A stretch of DNA of 64,000 nt, from the NCBI GenBank assembly GCA_040507225.1, contig JBEVVG010000002.1:310001-374000 (forward strand). Direction: 5' to 3'. Shown piece after piece: positions 1 through 7,600 of this stretch (positions are counted from its first letter, which is position 1; each line of letters opens with the position of its first letter). A program made the position numbers and the translations under genes. The notes beneath the pieces were generated by a model that was not told where the DNA came from, ran no database searches, and saw nothing but the letters and a program-made list of their open reading frames with translations. The DNA comes from Thiodiazotropha sp040507225. Its GTDB lineage: Bacteria; Pseudomonadota; Gammaproteobacteria; Chromatiales; Chromatiaceae.

Positions 1-86
1 GCGGCGCCCCGCACAGAAAAACTTTAGCACCTCTTTGATTCAGTCGCTGATGTAATTCAAACCCCTGACCCGGCGCGTTCACGATC

Positions 87-266
87 CTAAGCCAGCAGCG
101 CCAATTCAACCGGCGACCAGGGACAGTCGGACACCGCCTTCAGCCCGGTCTCGGCCAACTTGTCGGCAGGCCCGTCTCCGATCATTGCCCCCAGCACCGC
201 CTCGCAGTCACGGATCGTTTCCAGGATGCGCGCCATCGCAGCTTTGTCCGAGGTGTTGCCATGGCA
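87..266 (-). pseudogene. C-terminal remnant of a NifB/NifX-type FeMo-cofactor domain
   Basis: The minus strand reads about 59 residues ending in TAG at 87-89, with the pattern DKAAMARIL, RDCEAVLGAMIGDGPADKL and a C-terminal tail SPVELALLA. The motif DC-x-AVL-x3-IG-x-GP-x2-L followed by a Gly-Ile/Leu step is typical of the dinitrogenase iron-molybdenum cofactor domain found at the end of NifB and in NifX/NafY. The frame is closed by an in-frame TAG at 267-269, only about 18 bases from the stop of the neighbouring AAA+ gene, so the N-terminal part is missing. It therefore looks like a gene remnant rather than an intact small gene; an internal ATG would give only about 50 residues. The assignment is by motif memory and is not certain. 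Confidence 0.5.
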
Positions 267-287
267 CTATTAACCCGGACCACTGGA

Positions 288-1991
288 TCAGACGTCGGTC
301 ACCGGCTCCAGCCCCCGGAATACGCTGCACAGCTGGAATACGGACCTTTCCGGCTGTACCGACTTGTGGTGGCAGTACTTGGCAACCAGCTTCGCCAGTC
401 CCTTGATATCGCGACCGCTGGCCTGGGAAAACCCCCGGGCGAGCCAATCGAGCAGGGCGTCGTCCAGGGCCAGCCCGAACTGCTCGCTCATCACCGCCCA
501 GATGCGTCGCCGCTCATCCAGACTCGGCGCTTGATAGCGGATCATCGCGATACACCGGGAGACGATCGCCTCGTCGATGTCATCGACCCGGTTGGTGGTA
601 AGAAACAGCAGCCCGTTGAAATATTCCAGGACCCGCAGAAACACCCCGACCACCGCGTTCGCCGCAATGTTGTCATCGCGGCGCTTGATGTACACATCGG
701 CCTCATCGATCAGCATCACCGCGCCCCAGCGCTGGGCCCGGGTCAGCGCCTGTTTCAGCGCCACCTCCATCTCGGCCACGTTGAGCCCCAGCTGACCGGA
801 ATGAACCCGGTACAGGGGCCGGCGGATGATCTCCGCGTAGACCTCCGCGGTGAGGGTCTTACCCACACCGGGAGGCCCGGAACAGAGGACCGTGGTGCCA
901 CCCGATTTGCCCTCGACGATGTCATCCATGAGCAGGTCCATCTCAGCGGTGAGGATATCGATCAGGTCGGTGTGCCGCTCCGGAAGCACCAGCTTTTCCT
1001 TGAGATCCGGCTGGTAGTCGTAGGGACGCAGATTGTCCGCATGTACCCAGAGATGATGATGAAGATCCAGATGGTAGACCAGGATATAGCCGTGCACCGG
1101 CAACTCGGTGAACAGAATGTCTGGAATCTGCTCATGTAACTGCTCCGCGGCCTGCTCCACCTGGTCGGAATAACGGGTACTGCGACCGGCCTTGCGCAGA
1201 TATTTGACCAGAATGTCGCCGTTGACGTCGACACTCAGAGGTCGCTCCTTGATCGTGTCCTCATCGTTGACCAGGCGTGCCCAGCCTCCCGAGGAGGAAA
1301 GCACCACACGGCTTTTTCGCGACCAGTCGGTGTTACGGTGCGATGCGGACGGATCCTCCGCGAAGTAGCCCGTACCCTTGCCGGAAAACTGCTTGCCATA
1401 CTCGGTGCGCCAGGCAAAATAGTGCTCACTCGAGCGGTCATAGGCCTCGATCAGTCCCGGCGTCTCCTTGAGAAAGCCCTTTTCCGCGAACAGCTCGGCA
1501 ATAGTGCGCTGACACAGGTCGCGTTCGCGGATGATCAGGCTCAGGGTATCGATCCGCGCCATGGTATTGGCTTTCAGATCGATCAGCACCCGGCCCGCCT
1601 CCTCCTCGCCCGGCGGGGTGAAGTCGATCCGCATGACCAGGTAGGGCATGGGCATAGCGTTGGGATTGGCTTTGAACAGCCATCCCCGGATACCGTCCCG
1701 GATCAGGAACTCAGCAATATCGGGCACCAGGCGTTCGAGTTCCCCCTCGCCATACCGATAACCCTCGTGGCTGATCGCCTGACGCAGGGTGGCGATCTGC
1801 GCGGCCTTACCCTGCATTTCCGCACCACCCGCACGATAGAGTTCATGCAGGTATCCCAGTTGCTCGGGGGAAAACGCTGTCAGCGGCATCTCTGCACGCT
1901 GGGATATCTTCAACTGCTGGCCCAGCGACGACAGATCGGGAAAGGTTTCGATCATGGCCAGGGCATAAGCACGTTCGAGTTGCAGTTTCAT
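288..1991 (-). CDS. AAA+ ATPase, probably nitrogen-fixation associated
   Basis: The protein has 567 residues. The first 350 are unlike any family I recognise. A classic AAA domain follows, with Walker A GPPGVGKT near residue 373, Walker B VMLIDEAD near 425, a sensor-like LTTNR and a C-terminal helical lid. Members of this fold remodel or unfold proteins. The open frame extends back to 2045, but a perfect sigma-54 promoter (2026-2040) predicts transcription to start near 2014, so I place the start at the ATG at 1991; its ribosome site is weak. Divergent from an unknown small gene and sharing an activator site with it. Because of the NifB-like remnant downstream and NifA-type signals upstream, I infer a role in nitrogenase maturation or protection; the partner is unknown. 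Confidence 0.85.
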   Translation of the reverse strand: MKLQLERAYALAMIETFPDLSSLGQQLKISQRAEMPLTAFSPEQLGYLHELYRAGGAEMQGKAAQIATLRQAISHEGYRYGEGELERLVPDIAEFLIRDGIRGWLFKANPNAMPMPYLVMRIDFTPPGEEEAGRVLIDLKANTMARIDTLSLIIRERDLCQRTIAELFAEKGFLKETPGLIEAYDRSSEHYFAWRTEYGKQFSGKGTGYFAEDPSASHRNTDWSRKSRVVLSSSGGWARLVNDEDTIKERPLSVDVNGDILVKYLRKAGRSTRYSDQVEQAAEQLHEQIPDILFTELPVHGYILVYHLDLHHHLWVHADNLRPYDYQPDLKEKLVLPERHTDLIDILTAEMDLLMDDIVEGKSGGTTVLCSGPPGVGKTLTAEVYAEIIRRPLYRVHSGQLGLNVAEMEVALKQALTRAQRWGAVMLIDEADVYIKRRDDNIAANAVVGVFLRVLEYFNGLLFLTTNRVDDIDEAIVSRCIAMIRYQAPSLDERRRIWAVMSEQFGLALDDALLDWLARGFSQASGRDIKGLAKLVAKYCHHKSVQPERSVFQLCSVFRGLEPVTDV

Positions 1992-2025
1992 GTCATTCAG
2001 TTCAGCGGCTGGAAACAGATCACGC

Positions 2026-2040
2026 GCAATTCCTGTGCCA
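2026..2040 (-). promoter_or_regulatory. Sigma-54 promoter of the AAA+ ATPase gene
   Basis: Minus strand reads TGGCACAGGAATTGC, an exact match to TGGCAC-N5-TTGC, with GG and GC ten bases apart. The predicted start of transcription near 2014 lies 23 bases before the ATG at 1991. A TGT-N10-ACA site lies about 76 bases upstream, the distance usual for NifA-type activators. Confidence 0.8.
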
Positions 2041-2115
2041 CACACTTAAGCCCCTGATAACAGGAGAAAGGTGCGACACCCTACATGTACTCAATGTGAC
2101 AACCCAGGGAGCGGC

Positions 2116-2131
2116 TGTCATTGTTGCGACA
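2116..2131. promoter_or_regulatory. NifA-type upstream activator sequence TGT-N10-ACA
   Basis: TGTCATTGTTGCGACA fits the NifA site TGT-N10-ACA. It lies between two divergent sigma-54 type promoters (2026-2040 and 2185-2200), so it could serve both. A partly overlapping palindrome TTGTTG-CGA-CAACAA (2121-2135) occupies the same place. Short motifs like this occur by chance, so the support is its position relative to the -24 elements. Confidence 0.6.
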
Positions 2132-2184
2132 ACAACCCGCACGCTATGGCGCGGATCTGCAGCACTCTGCTGGATTGAGCGGCC

Positions 2185-2200
2185 GGGTACGACTGTTGCA
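2185..2200 (+). promoter_or_regulatory. Sigma-54 type promoter of the small hypothetical gene
   Basis: GGGTACGACTGTTGCA keeps GG at -24, GC at -12 with ten bases between, ACG after the GG box and a full TTGCA -12 element. The predicted start near 2211 is only a couple of bases before the ATG at 2213, so the transcript would be almost leaderless; this weakens either the promoter call or the start codon. Confidence 0.55.
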
Positions 2201-2212
2201 TGGGTATCCCCC

Positions 2213-2551
2213 ATGAAGCCTCAAGTTGATGACCCGGTAAACATCTGGGCACTGCCCAAAGTCGCGACCCTTCGATTGCTGTTGTTGACCCTCAGCAACA
2301 GCGTGGATATACGGCGTTTGATGATCGATCAGACTAATCAGGGCAATCGCCAGGCGGTGCACCTCAGCGACCGGCAGATCAAGGGGTTGAGCGCCTACCT
2401 CTACACCTATGCCCAGCCGGAGCACTGCTATGGACTGGAATTGATATATCCCGACCAGGCGAACGGAGTTCTGCCGCCCTATCGGCCACAGGAAGGCTTG
2501 AATCTGGAACAGGCGATCGAACAATTGTGCCTGCACTTCGAACTGAACTGA
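2213..2551 (+). CDS. Conserved-looking small protein of unknown function
   Basis: A 112-residue soluble protein starting MKPQVDDPV and ending CLHFELN; I do not recognise the family. No signal peptide or membrane span is visible; it is mixed alpha/beta with a Tyr-rich stretch (LSAYLYTYA). The open frame runs back to 2096 (151 residues), but that extension crosses the sigma-54 type promoter and the activator site, so the internal ATG is preferred. There is no clear ribosome site and the predicted transcript start is almost at this ATG. Divergent from the AAA+ gene and convergent with the rhodanese-ankyrin gene; by position it belongs to the same nitrogen-responsive group. Confidence 0.6.
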   Translation: MKPQVDDPVNIWALPKVATLRLLLLTLSNSVDIRRLMIDQTNQGNRQAVHLSDRQIKGLSAYLYTYAQPEHCYGLELIYPDQANGVLPPYRPQEGLNLEQAIEQLCLHFELN

Positions 2552-2626
2552 GCCTGAAGAGATCGCCCCATCCGGCGGTGCGGCCGCCGCACGCCAGCTG
2601 CCTCGGCTGGCGCCCCGCAGTGCGAC

Positions 2627-3388
2627 TCATCCTGATGCTTGCAGCATGGGTTTAAGGAATCTGAGCACCTCAAGAGTGGTTGCGCTGTCGAGGGCGTTGT
2701 ACCCATCGTCCGTACGAATTGCGGGATCGGCCCCGGCCGCGAGCAATCGCTTGAGCACAGCCAGTTTACCCGTGGACGCGGCATAGATGGCGCTGGTCAC
2801 CCCGTTGACGTTGCGGTTGTCCAACTTGGCACCCGCCTCGATCAAACGGTCCACCAGGCTCAGATCGCCGTTGACGCAGGCGAACCAGAGGGCGTGGTGA
2901 CCGTCATCATTGATCGGGTTGGGATCAGCACCCTGCTGTAACAGCCACTCCACCACGGACGATTCGCCCTGAAGCGCCGCCAGCATCAATGCGGACATAC
3001 CCATATCGATGCGGCTGTTCAGGTCAGCAGGGTCAAAGCCATGTTCGAGCAGCCAGGCAGTCTGAGGACTAACATCGTCCGCCTGCTGGGCCTGCCAGTG
3101 CTCGAGGGCCTGCCAGCCGCCCTCCAGATTGTAGAGCTGGCTCAGGCCAAACTGGGAAAGGAAGGCGCACAACTCACGACTCTGGTTGCCATGGTAGCAG
3201 TAGACCAGCACCGGCGGGTTGTCGCGCCGCCGCCGGACCAGACCGGCGATCATCTCTTCACTGGGGGTTACCGAGCCTGGTAACTGGCCGCGGCTGCGCG
3301 ACAACTCGTCACGTTGATCGATGATGATCAGCCCCGGTATTGCGGTGATTCGGTTGAGCAGTTCCGGGTGGATGTCGGTATAACTCAT
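2627..3388 (-). CDS. Rhodanese domain fused to ankyrin repeats
   Basis: A 253-residue cytoplasmic protein. Residues 1-100 form a rhodanese domain with the DQRDELS entry and an active-site loop CYHGNQS carrying the sulfur-accepting Cys. Residues 105-250 contain about four ankyrin repeats (GMSALMLAALQG, GHHALWFACVNG, GVTSAIYAAS, GYNALDSA), a protein-binding surface. Rhodaneses carry persulfide sulfur, and ankyrin-rhodanese genes occur near nitrogenase clusters, where they could feed metallocluster assembly; that role here is inference. The ATG at 3388 has an AGGA ribosome site and is preceded by a sigma-54 type promoter at 3434-3449. Confidence 0.88.
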   Translation of the reverse strand: MSYTDIHPELLNRITAIPGLIIIDQRDELSRSRGQLPGSVTPSEEMIAGLVRRRRDNPPVLVYCYHGNQSRELCAFLSQFGLSQLYNLEGGWQALEHWQAQQADDVSPQTAWLLEHGFDPADLNSRIDMGMSALMLAALQGESSVVEWLLQQGADPNPINDDGHHALWFACVNGDLSLVDRLIEAGAKLDNRNVNGVTSAIYAASTGKLAVLKRLLAAGADPAIRTDDGYNALDSATTLEVLRFLKPMLQASG

Positions 3389-3433
3389 GGATGCGGTCCT
3401 GTATGCGGATTCAAACCAGTAAAGCCTACGAGT

Positions 3434-3449
3434 AGCAATATCCGATCCA
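3434..3449 (-). promoter_or_regulatory. Sigma-54 type promoter of the rhodanese-ankyrin gene
   Basis: Minus strand reads TGGATCGGATATTGCT: TGG at -24, TTGCT at -12 and ten bases between GG and GC. The central bases differ from the TGGCAC consensus at two places. The predicted start near 3422 leaves a leader of about 34 bases carrying an AGGA ribosome site. Confidence 0.65.
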
Positions 3450-3544
3450 GTTCGTTAGAAACCGTATTATGTACCTACATACAGTCAGTTGCGGCGCAAT
3501 AACCATGGCGGGTTGACGACATGTATGGGTGAAAAACGACAAGA

Positions 3545-3560
3545 TGTGATGACATCCACA
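3545..3560. promoter_or_regulatory. NifA-type upstream activator sequence TGT-N10-ACA
   Basis: TGTGATGACATCCACA matches TGT-N10-ACA and lies about 96 bases upstream of the -24 element at 3449. This repeats the arrangement found in front of the AAA+ gene. Most of the 268-base gap 3389-3656 is accounted for by this site and the promoter. Confidence 0.55.
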
Positions 3561-3656
3561 GCCATCGGGACAGGTTCCCCCCACAGAAGCAGACACAGAA
3601 CAGCATGCTCCCAGGCCGTGCCTGACCGCGCAAAACGGTGACTAACCTGACGGATC

Positions 3657-4205
3657 CTACGGATGCCTGGAAGGCAGGCTCCGCATTGCAGCCTTCCATG
3701 GCGGGCTTTTCCATTCCGGATGCTCTTCCCATTCGGCCAGCAGCGCGCGTCTCCACCTCAGATAGGCTGAAGGCGACGGGATGAAGGGGGTATGACTCAG
3801 TTCGAAATGTATCCCGGTATAGGGATCATCGAAAAACACCGCGTAGTACCCCGGCGTATACACCGCATACTCCAGGGGTGGCTCTGTGACCCGGACCGAA
3901 TTCGGGATCAGGAAGGATTGGTGAAACGCATCGATCTCGCGACGACTCCTGGCCCACAATGCAATGTGATGAATACCCGGCATATGCGCGCCCGAGTCGA
4001 GCTTTTCTCCACTCACAGCGGGTTGAATACCGATGTAGCTGTGAAACAGGGGAAAACGCGCCATGTAGTAGGTGGAACGATAACCGATATCCAGGGTAGA
4101 GAAACTCTTGTACCCAAGCCAGCCGAACATCTGATCGAAGAAGGCAATGGAATCCTCGTACCGGAGTACGGAAAACTCGACATGATGTACACCTTTCCAA
4201 CGCAT
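3657..4205 (-). CDS. VOC (glyoxalase/dioxygenase) superfamily protein
   Basis: About 182 residues. The N-terminal half begins with VHHVEFSVLRYEDSIAFF and the second with IHHIALWARSRREIDAF, the paired beta-alpha-beta-beta-beta modules of the vicinal oxygen chelate fold; HHVEF, HHIAL and the C-terminal GIHFELSH supply the His and Glu positions that usually bind a metal. The substrate cannot be told. I chose the ATG at 4205, not 4226, because GAGGAAAACATC precedes it. It lies 45 bases downstream of the L,D-transpeptidase start region on the same strand. Confidence 0.85.
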   Translation of the reverse strand: MRWKGVHHVEFSVLRYEDSIAFFDQMFGWLGYKSFSTLDIGYRSTYYMARFPLFHSYIGIQPAVSGEKLDSGAHMPGIHHIALWARSRREIDAFHQSFLIPNSVRVTEPPLEYAVYTPGYYAVFFDDPYTGIHFELSHTPFIPSPSAYLRWRRALLAEWEEHPEWKSPPWKAAMRSLPSRHP

Positions 4206-4250
4206 GATGTTTTCCTCAAATTCCAACCAGGAAAAAAGTCACTGTTACGC

Positions 4251-4796
4251 CTACCACTCAATGTGAATTTTGGTGCCTACCGGGACCCATGCCATGAATT
4301 CATCCATCTCAGCATTCGTCAGCGCGATACACCCTTTCGTCCAGTTGAACCGCTGAGTCAGTAGCGCGAACCATCCCAACCCATTGGGCTGTCCATGCAC
4401 CATGATAAAGCCTCCTGGTGAAACACCCAACTTATCAGCCAGCGCCTTGTCACGCGCATTCGGATAACTGATGTGCATGGCGCGATAAAAATCCGAGTTG
4501 TCCTTTTTATAGTCCAGCGTGTAATCCCCTTCCGGGGTTTTCTGATCACCTTCCTGTTGCTTATGCCCTTGTGGTGTCCCACCCAGGGCGACATGATACT
4601 GTTTGACCACCCGCTCGCCATCCATGAGAAACATCCTGTTCTCGGATTTGTCGACTTTCACAAGATCCACTCCCGCGCAAACAGGCATGGCAATCATCCA
4701 CAACGCTAAAGCGGCAAGTATCGAAGATGCTCCCAGAGGCGAAGCAGTCAGCTTTCCAGAATTGGAGCGCCCATCAGTCAACAAATACATATTCAA
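4251..4796 (-). CDS. L,D-transpeptidase (YkuD domain) of the periplasm
   Basis: A 181-residue exported protein. A basic N-terminus is followed by a hydrophobic stretch (SSILAALALWMIAMPVCA, about residues 24-41) that fits a signal peptide. The YkuD domain follows, with VALGGTPQGHK, KTPEGDYTLD and the catalytic region MVHGQPN ... TKGCIALTNAEMDEF, in which the Cys is the nucleophile. The common serine before HGC/KGC is replaced by threonine. Such enzymes make 3-3 crosslinks in peptidoglycan or attach lipoproteins to it. No LysM domain is present, so this is the short YafK/ErfK-like form. Confidence 0.9.
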   Translation of the reverse strand: MNMYLLTDGRSNSGKLTASPLGASSILAALALWMIAMPVCAGVDLVKVDKSENRMFLMDGERVVKQYHVALGGTPQGHKQQEGDQKTPEGDYTLDYKKDNSDFYRAMHISYPNARDKALADKLGVSPGGFIMVHGQPNGLGWFALLTQRFNWTKGCIALTNAEMDEFMAWVPVGTKIHIEW

Positions 4797-5001
4797 CTGA
4801 GCCTCGCTTCCTCGCTTGGTCTATGCCTGCAGGGTCTGCCGATGATTATCGAAACAAGATGCTTCCATGAAATCATAAGCATACATAAATCCATCTCATC
4901 AATGACTGAACTATAGACTGTGAGTCACTGGAGGTAATCCGACGGTTGAGCACAGTCAATGAATACAACACTGTGAAATTTTCATCCAACCAAGCACCTT
5001 G

Positions 5002-5454
5002 CTATGAATTTTTTGGCAGTCGCTCTGTTAGCGGAACAGTTTTATACAACGCGGCCACCTTTTTAAGCGAGATTTGATATTGACCGTTTTTAGGTAATTG
5101 TTTACCCGCAAATTCTTGCCAGATTAAGTCGCCCGGACCGTTGTAATACTCAACAAAAGAGCCGTTAGCATTGATCTTTATAATGATCGCATGCTCCGGA
5201 CAACTCCGAAATGCCACACTTTTTGATTGCGTTGCCTTGATCTCCACTTTTGTACCTGTTTTGCTCAGGGCGTCATAACCCGAATTTGATGGCGGCATTA
5301 GATCAAGATTATAGGCATCTGCAACCAGACACTCACCAAGGCTACCCACCATGTGCCCATCCGGAGTAAATGGACGTCCCGGAAACATTCGCTCCAACTC
5401 TCGCACTGCTGTGTAAATGTTCTTTACCTGGGTTTTCAAGTGTTCGTGATTCAT
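5002..5454 (-). CDS. DUF6998 protein with nuclease-like motifs
   Basis: A 150-residue protein with the conserved block GHMVGSLGE, then SGYDALSKTG, then VEIKATQSKSVAFR. This E...D...ExK order looks like a PD-(D/E)xK nuclease core; the family label DUF6998 is from memory of its PFTPDGHxVGSxGE motif. It also has a conserved YNGPGDLIW segment. Neither substrate nor partner is known. It lies in an AT-richer patch of small same-strand genes, which suggests acquired material; a defence role is possible but unproven. Confidence 0.7.
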   Translation of the reverse strand: MNHEHLKTQVKNIYTAVRELERMFPGRPFTPDGHMVGSLGECLVADAYNLDLMPPSNSGYDALSKTGTKVEIKATQSKSVAFRSCPEHAIIIKINANGSFVEYYNGPGDLIWQEFAGKQLPKNGQYQISLKKVAALYKTVPLTERLPKNS

Positions 5455-5524
5455 TTAATACGCATGGCCTTTGATCACAGAGACGCAATTGAGGCGCGCA
5501 CGCCTTCGGCATGACTGAATTAGC

Positions 5525-5791
5525 TTACCCTTTGGCCGCATAAGCAGGTTTGGTAATTGTAAGTTTTCCTTCAAGTTGTTTTATCTTGAGCCAGTCTACT
5601 ACGATATGTGTCAAGTCTGGCAAGTATGACCAGAACGTCACTTTGCCTGTATTGTATATTTTATAGCCTCCATAACTCTCATTTTTAATATCTCTTGACT
5701 CTGACTGCCTGAACATCTCTGACAACAATTCCATGCGCTCTGAGTCCAATAATTTATCTGACAATTCAAACTGAAACGGCTCTGTGTACAT
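5525..5791 (-). CDS. Small hypothetical protein
   Basis: An 88-residue soluble protein I do not recognise. It is acidic and Glu/Ser-rich in the first half (SERMELLSEMFRQSES) and Lys-rich at the end. It lies 70 bases upstream of the DUF6998 gene on the same strand, so the two may be co-transcribed. Codon use is AT-richer than in the flanking metabolic genes. Confidence 0.5.
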   Translation of the reverse strand: MYTEPFQFELSDKLLDSERMELLSEMFRQSESRDIKNESYGGYKIYNTGKVTFWSYLPDLTHIVVDWLKIKQLEGKLTITKPAYAAKG

Positions 5792-5844
5792 GACATCCCA
5801 TCCTATGATTATTAGGGTCTGTTAACACCAACCCAACCCAATCA

Positions 5845-6021
5845 CTATGTCTCTCTCTTGCCCATAAATGTGTCCCACAAGATAATGATTGCACAGACAA
5901 TCAGCGCAACACCAAGATACAGAGCATAATTATTTCCAAGGCCATCGCGCCATAACCAAATGCGTCCAATCCCGATGAATGCAAACAAGACTGCGACAGT
6001 GATTTTAATTGTGTATTTCAA
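5845..6021 (-). CDS. Possible small membrane protein with non-ATG start
   Basis: An open frame on the minus strand between TAA (6058-6060) and TAG (5845-5847) encodes two hydrophobic segments, ITVAVLFAFIGIGRIWLW and ALYLGVALIVCAIIILW, ending in GKRET. It has no ATG before the second span; the first usable start is TTG at 6019-6021, giving 58 residues. It may be real or a decayed gene. The amphipathic layout and charged ends favour coding. Confidence 0.35.
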   Translation of the reverse strand: MKYTIKITVAVLFAFIGIGRIWLWRDGLGNNYALYLGVALIVCAIIILWDTFMGKRET

Positions 6022-6070
6022 TTTCTTCTGAACCTCATACCAGCTCCAGATTGCTGTTTAGACTTTAATA

Positions 6071-6523
6071 CTACGAGCGAACAACGTCATGACCACGAAA
6101 ACCCTGTGTTACAGTAGGCCGCATACGCCTAGTGGGCCGCACGCTATGATCGCCACCGCTCCACTTGTAGCGGAGCCATAATCTACCAAACCAACCAAAA
6201 GTAATAAGCGAAAGCAAGATCAAGGGAACCTGGAAAAGACCCACCAAATTTGGATAGAGATACGGCGCGCCAGAGCGAAGAAAGATAATGATATGGCCTA
6301 CCCAATCTTTTTCTTCCTGTGAGAGCGACCATTGATTGTGTAGTTTATGCTCCACAAGATCGTCGCAGAGTAGCCAGATGCCATAGGAGTAAATAATATA
6401 TAATGCAGATTCCTCGCTTTTCGGCATCAGATTTTCAAATTGATCATTTGTGATAGAACCCGACGCCAAACGCCGCACCAACAACACCACCTCCCTGGCT
6501 TTCTTGTCTACTTGTGATTCCAT
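6071..6523 (-). CDS. Hypothetical protein with one membrane span
   Basis: About 150 residues from the ATG at 6523 (MESQVDKKAREV); the frame is open to 6559. The first 90 residues look soluble and helical (CDDLVEHKL, LSQEEKDWVGHIIIFL), followed by a membrane span VGLFQVPLILLSLITFGWFG and a basic tail. I do not recognise the family. The last 20 or so codons include a 13-base string that recurs at the end of the inverted-repeat element at 35881, so the C-terminus may have been altered by such an element. Confidence 0.5.
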   Translation of the reverse strand: MESQVDKKAREVVLLVRRLASGSITNDQFENLMPKSEESALYIIYSYGIWLLCDDLVEHKLHNQWSLSQEEKDWVGHIIIFLRSGAPYLYPNLVGLFQVPLILLSLITFGWFGRLWLRYKWSGGDHSVRPTRRMRPTVTQGFRGHDVVRS

Positions 6524-6673
6524 TGTCTTGCATACAGCAGTATGGCAAGTGGTTTCCAATCCGGCACGAATAACGAGACAATCGTAGTGGCCACAACTCC
6601 GAGGATATTCGAATCAGGTAATGTGTCCAAGTCGCAGACGAATGCTATTCCGAGCTAATTTGAACGCCATTCT

Positions 6674-6994
6674 TCATGAATACTCCCTCAGGCTTAACGC
6701 AAACCACACGCCAACCACCATCAACACGGAGCCCCTGGCCAACCAGGTGTATAGCAACCGGGATGTGTTACTCGAAACCAGCCATATATAGCCGCCCGCC
6801 ACAAGATTGCCAACAAAAACCAGCAGCACTTTTATTTGGCCGACATCCTCTCCAGCCATTCCTTTGTTTCGAAGAATCAAACCAATGACGAATCCGATCA
6901 AAACGGTCATCACGATTATGCCAGGCGCCTCTAACCAGTAGACGGTAGCGAGCGGACGTTTCGATAACTTGGCCAACATAGACATGTCATTCAA
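6674..6994 (-). CDS. Small integral membrane protein
   Basis: A 106-residue protein with three predicted membrane spans (about residues 26-44, 55-74 and 83-100) separated by short loops such as RNKGMAGEDVGQ. No family is recognised. No strong ribosome site is visible before either ATG (6994 or 6985). It heads the run of small same-strand genes in the accessory patch. Confidence 0.5.
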   Translation of the reverse strand: MNDMSMLAKLSKRPLATVYWLEAPGIIVMTVLIGFVIGLILRNKGMAGEDVGQIKVLLVFVGNLVAGGYIWLVSSNTSRLLYTWLARGSVLMVVGVWFALSLREYS

Positions 6995-7110
6995 ATCTTA
7001 AACAGCTATAGTCCGCATACATGGACATCACGATAGTTGTGATAAAAACACGTGGGTACTTGATCAGCTGACCGAATCATTCCGTGACTCCACAGGCAGG
7101 TATCGTGCGG

Positions 7111-7142
7111 GATCAGCCAATCCGCGATCTGTCTGGCTGATC
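7111..7142. repeat. Inverted repeat in the gap 6995-7286
   Basis: GATCAGCCA (7111-7119) pairs with TGGCTGATC (7134-7142) around a 14-base loop. There is no long T-run, so terminator function is doubtful. Nothing else stands out in this 292-base gap. Confidence 0.4.
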
Positions 7143-7286
7143 GTTGTTTCTGAATAACTAACCCAGAGCACTGGCCATCCAAGCTTATGTCAGAGCCGTT
7201 CTATTTACGAAGAGATTTTCTGGCAGTTAGTTACTGTATTCCCTTAAGCTCGCTGAACCCCGATAAAACAGCGCAATAGCCGCGCC

Positions 7287-7556
7287 CTAGTCTCCCGTAT
7301 ACAAATCCACATCCATCTTCGGCGGCATCTGCAAATGAAACCCCTGGCTCTCCAGGTTCTTCATCACTTGACTCACATCTTCCCGCGCCAGTTTTCGCCC
7401 CGGGCTCAGGGTAAGGCTCATCACGCGCTGCGGCGTACCGAAACGTTTCAGCAGAGCCTCAGGTACCGAACTGAAATCATCTTCCTGGCAGACATAGAGA
7501 TACATCTCGTCCTTGCGTGGACTGCGATAGACCCAGCACTCGAGGCTCAGGGTCAT
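7287..7556 (-). CDS. YcgL family protein
   Basis: An 89-residue protein matching the YcgL family along its length: the opening CWVYRSPRKDEMYLYV, then DDFSSVPEALLKRFG and the closing GFHLQMPP. The function of the family is not established. It lies 44 bases downstream of glycogen phosphorylase stop-side sequence on the same strand and could be read from that transcript. Confidence 0.88.
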   Translation of the reverse strand: MTLSLECWVYRSPRKDEMYLYVCQEDDFSSVPEALLKRFGTPQRVMSLTLSPGRKLAREDVSQVMKNLESQGFHLQMPPKMDVDLYTGD

Positions 7557-7600
7557 GACCTTGCGCCCGGATTCATGACCCTCCCGACCTCACCGCTTGC

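Noticed and set aside
2145..2160. TGGCGCGGATCTGC as a sigma-54 promoter
   Set aside because: Only nine bases between GG and GC instead of ten; the element at 2185-2200 fits better.
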